Below, in pieces: positions 5,283 to 6,703 of a stretch of 6,703 bases of DNA (positions are counted from its first letter, which is position 1; every line of letters starts with the position of its first letter). The notes under the pieces are model-generated. The model was not told where the DNA came from, did not search any database, and worked only from the letters and a program-made list of their open reading frames with translations. The translations under genes were made by a program, and so were the position numbers. This DNA comes from JADFNO01 sp965369945. Lineage in GTDB: Bacteria; Planctomycetota; Phycisphaerae; Phycisphaerales; SM1A02. Location: the NCBI GenBank assembly GCA_965369945.1, contig CBDUST010000260.1, positions 1 to 6,703 on the forward strand, read 5' to 3'.

Positions 5283-5995
5283 GGCACAATCACCTTGATG
5301 CGCAGGCTGCAACGCTTGCACGCGTCGCCTCCGGTCAATAGGGGTTGACGTAAGCCGCATCGTGGGCAAGTGGCGCTCATCTGAAGGCGGATGACTTCTT
5401 CATCAGCATCACATTCATACTGCCTGTAGCCGCCGATCAGCATCGTAGAGATAAGACCGAACGTGCCGATCGTCGCAGCGATCAACACTATCTTGATCAA
5501 AGTTTCATCATACTGCCCCGGCGGATCGTCGTACCACAGCATCAGCGGGGTCGTTATTGCGAACAGCGAAATACTGATGATCGTGATCGTTCGAACGACC
5601 AACCCGATGCGACTGGTCAGGCGACGGTGCGTGAGCAACGCGGTAACCGCACAGAAGAGGGACCATGACGTTGGTATCATCATCGCGTTGGTCCACATCC
5701 GTTCTAATGGAGAAGGAAGCGACGGGTATAACCACACGAGTCCGATCCATCCACCGGCACTGAATATCGATGCGGCGATACCGGTCCATAGAAGCGAGCG
5801 CAGACGTCCGCGTTCCATCGTCAGGGCGCACGCCAGTGCCATTGCTGAGAATATCGCGCTCAAGAACGCCGCGAAAATCAAGACCTCCCAGCCGGCGGTC
5901 ATCCAAAAAAGACTGATCCGAGAGACTACTAAGAGCGCAATCCCGCAAAGCAGCGTGATGAGGAAGATCCATTTGAATATTGTGCTCAGCCGCAT
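5279..5995 (-). CDS. Six-helix membrane protein with C-terminal single zinc ribbon (4 Cys), function unknown
   Basis: This is a 238-residue predicted membrane protein with hydrophobic segments at about 7-24, 35-58, 67-89, 104-121, 131-153 and 167-187. The short C-terminal domain carries C210/C213 (TCPRCG) and C226/C229 (CKRCS), one zinc ribbon with the same Cx2C-x12-Cx2C spacing as the first half of the modules in both flanking genes. It ends at RIKVIVP, just where the neighbours continue into the CxCGY/CPECG half, so it has one predicted zinc site rather than two. The TGA overlaps the downstream ATG by four bases, which predicts translational coupling. The only plausible start is ATG 5995. 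No Shine-Dalgarno sequence precedes it, and no other usable start is visible in the codons just upstream. The upstream gene ends 35 bases away, so all three probably share one transcript. Function unknown. Confidence 0.8.
   Translation of the reverse strand: MRLSTIFKWIFLITLLCGIALLVVSRISLFWMTAGWEVLIFAAFLSAIFSAMALACALTMERGRLRSLLWTGIAASIFSAGGWIGLVWLYPSLPSPLERMWTNAMMIPTSWSLFCAVTALLTHRRLTSRIGLVVRTITIISISLFAITTPLMLWYDDPPGQYDETLIKIVLIAATIGTFGLISTMLIGGYRQYECDADEEVIRLQMSATCPRCGLRQPLLTGGDACKRCSLRIKVIVP
5290..5296 (-). promoter_or_regulatory. Ribosome-binding site inside the upstream gene, for the coupled start at 5282
   Basis: On the - strand AAGGTGA lies seven bases before ATG 5282, within the last codons of the upstream gene. 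With the ATGA stop/start overlap it supports 5282 as the true start and coupled translation of the two membrane proteins. Confidence 0.5.
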
Positions 5996-6030
5996 TTTCG
6001 TGAGGTATCCGGTTGCCCGATGCCGGCATA

Positions 6031-6703
6031 CTACCGGAGGGTTTGATCGGGAGATTCATCGCCTTGCCGTGCAATCTCGTCGGTAGCATCCGCCGCCCAG
6101 CGATCGGCTTCGGGAACTTCGCGACCACATTCAGGGCAGCGCTCGCTTTCCAATCGGTACAGTTGATAACCGCAGGTGCATCGCGACTCTTCGACTTCGA
6201 TGGTGATCCGCAAGCCACAGTTGGCGCACTTGTCGGGTCCTGTTCGCATCTGTTGCTGGGTCTTGCAGCGCGGGCACGTGAGCGTCACCCAGACCTTCAT
6301 CGGAAGCGACTCGACCGCGGACTTGCGTTGTAGCTTTTCAATAAGTGCGAGGATGGGCGTAACAACCGTACCGCACGAAGCAAGAATCGCCAGGACGCCG
6401 GTCATTCGTTCCCACCAATCTCGCCATCCGTGATAGAAAGGATCGATGAAGTCCCACAGCAGCGCGAGCGACCACGACACCAACGCCGCGCCGATGCAGA
6501 TCGTTATCAACCGCACTCGTACATACCACACACGATCCAAGCGCACTTGTAGCAAAACTGCGCCCCATAGGTTCCAACCAAACCGACTCGCGAAGGTTGC
6601 GAACAGCTTAACCACCCCCCAATCATCGAATTGGAACCAAGCGACGCTGGAGGTGAACAGCGCCAATAACGTCGCGAGCACAACTGCCAAGGCTCGCGCG
6701 CCG
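6031..6703 (-). CDS. Membrane protein with C-terminal double zinc ribbon (8 Cys), N-terminus cut by window edge
   Basis: The frame is open to the right window edge. The codons before the first possible start (TTG 6690) continue a hydrophobic stretch (GARALAVVLATLLALF), so the true start is probably outside. About 223 residues are visible. Counting from the TTG, hydrophobic segments lie at about 1-18, 59-82 and 97-118, with a weaker one around 28-48. The tail holds C139/C142, C155/C158, C171/C173 and C185/C188 (CPRC, CANC, CTCG, CPEC). The spacing is identical to the gene ending at 4407, and both share IEV/IEI-x-E-x-RCTCGY-x-LY-x-L and CPECGREVPEADRWAA. This is the first of three tandem relatives on this strand. 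It differs in ending with a polar extension (DATDEIARQGDESPDQTLR). I do not know its function. It was probably made by duplication with the 4407-5282 gene; the membrane parts have diverged far more than the ribbons. Confidence 0.8.
   Translation of the reverse strand, partial: GARALAVVLATLLALFTSSVAWFQFDDWGVVKLFATFASRFGWNLWGAVLLQVRLDRVWYVRVRLITICIGAALVSWSLALLWDFIDPFYHGWRDWWERMTGVLAILASCGTVVTPILALIEKLQRKSAVESLPMKVWVTLTCPRCKTQQQMRTGPDKCANCGLRITIEVEESRCTCGYQLYRLESERCPECGREVPEADRWAADATDEIARQGDESPDQTLR
6095..6117 (-). repeat. Second copy of the 23-base match (see 4441-4463)
   Basis: This is the partner copy in the gene at the right edge, encoding the same VPEADRWA residues with the same codons. 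Confidence 0.75.

Noticed and set aside
5283..5369. Upstream extension of the zinc-ribbon gene to a start at 5369
   Set aside because: It would overlap the preceding gene by 91 bases; the ATGA overlap and AAGGTGA sequence favour 5282.
5996..6030. Palindrome TGCCGGCA (6021-6028) between the two right-hand membrane genes
   Set aside because: An 8-base palindrome in GC-rich DNA is expected by chance, and there is no wider stem.
5463..6218. Long frames at 5463-6086 (+) and 5508-6218 (-)
   Set aside because: Both overlap the membrane zinc-ribbon genes in other frames. The chosen frames have clear hydrophobic segments and cysteine pairs; these do not.

Overview
The window looks like chromosomal DNA from a member of the Planctomycetota, most likely a Phycisphaerae-like lineage. 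This is inferred from three things: a futalosine-pathway menaquinone gene (mqnC); membrane proteins ending in a C-terminal 'C-x-CGY-x-LY-x-L ... CPECG' zinc-ribbon module, a signature I associate with that group; and mostly weak or absent Shine-Dalgarno sequences. No mobile element, phage gene, CRISPR array, tRNA or rRNA is visible.

Left part, + strand (1-1797): the 3' end of pheT (phenylalanyl-tRNA synthetase beta subunit; the left window edge cuts off its 5' part). A cyclodeaminase/cyclohydrolase-family folate enzyme abuts its stop codon. After a 75-base spacer with an 8-bp hairpin and a Shine-Dalgarno-like sequence that has no start codon nearby comes a small zinc-ribbon protein of unknown function. 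These three probably form one transcription unit.

Middle (1842-4366): a four-helix membrane protein of unknown function on the - strand, divergent across about 146 bases from mqnC on the + strand. MqnC is a radical SAM enzyme of menaquinone biosynthesis. Here it is unusually long, with an acidic, glycine-rich insertion and extra residues at both ends.

Right part, - strand (4407-6703): three genes in a row, read from high to low coordinates. Each encodes transmembrane helices followed by a C-terminal zinc ribbon. The first (cut by the right window edge) and third share an eight-cysteine double ribbon with identical cysteine spacing. The middle one keeps only the first half, and its stop overlaps the next start as ATGA. 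They look like a tandem paralogous family.

The most distinctive non-coding structure is at 4371-4418, between the convergent ends of mqnC and the last zinc-ribbon gene. It is a 48-base inverted repeat in which each 24-base arm is itself an 8-bp hairpin with a tetraloop. All four differences between the arms form compensating base-pair changes, and one arm overlaps the end of the neighbouring coding region.
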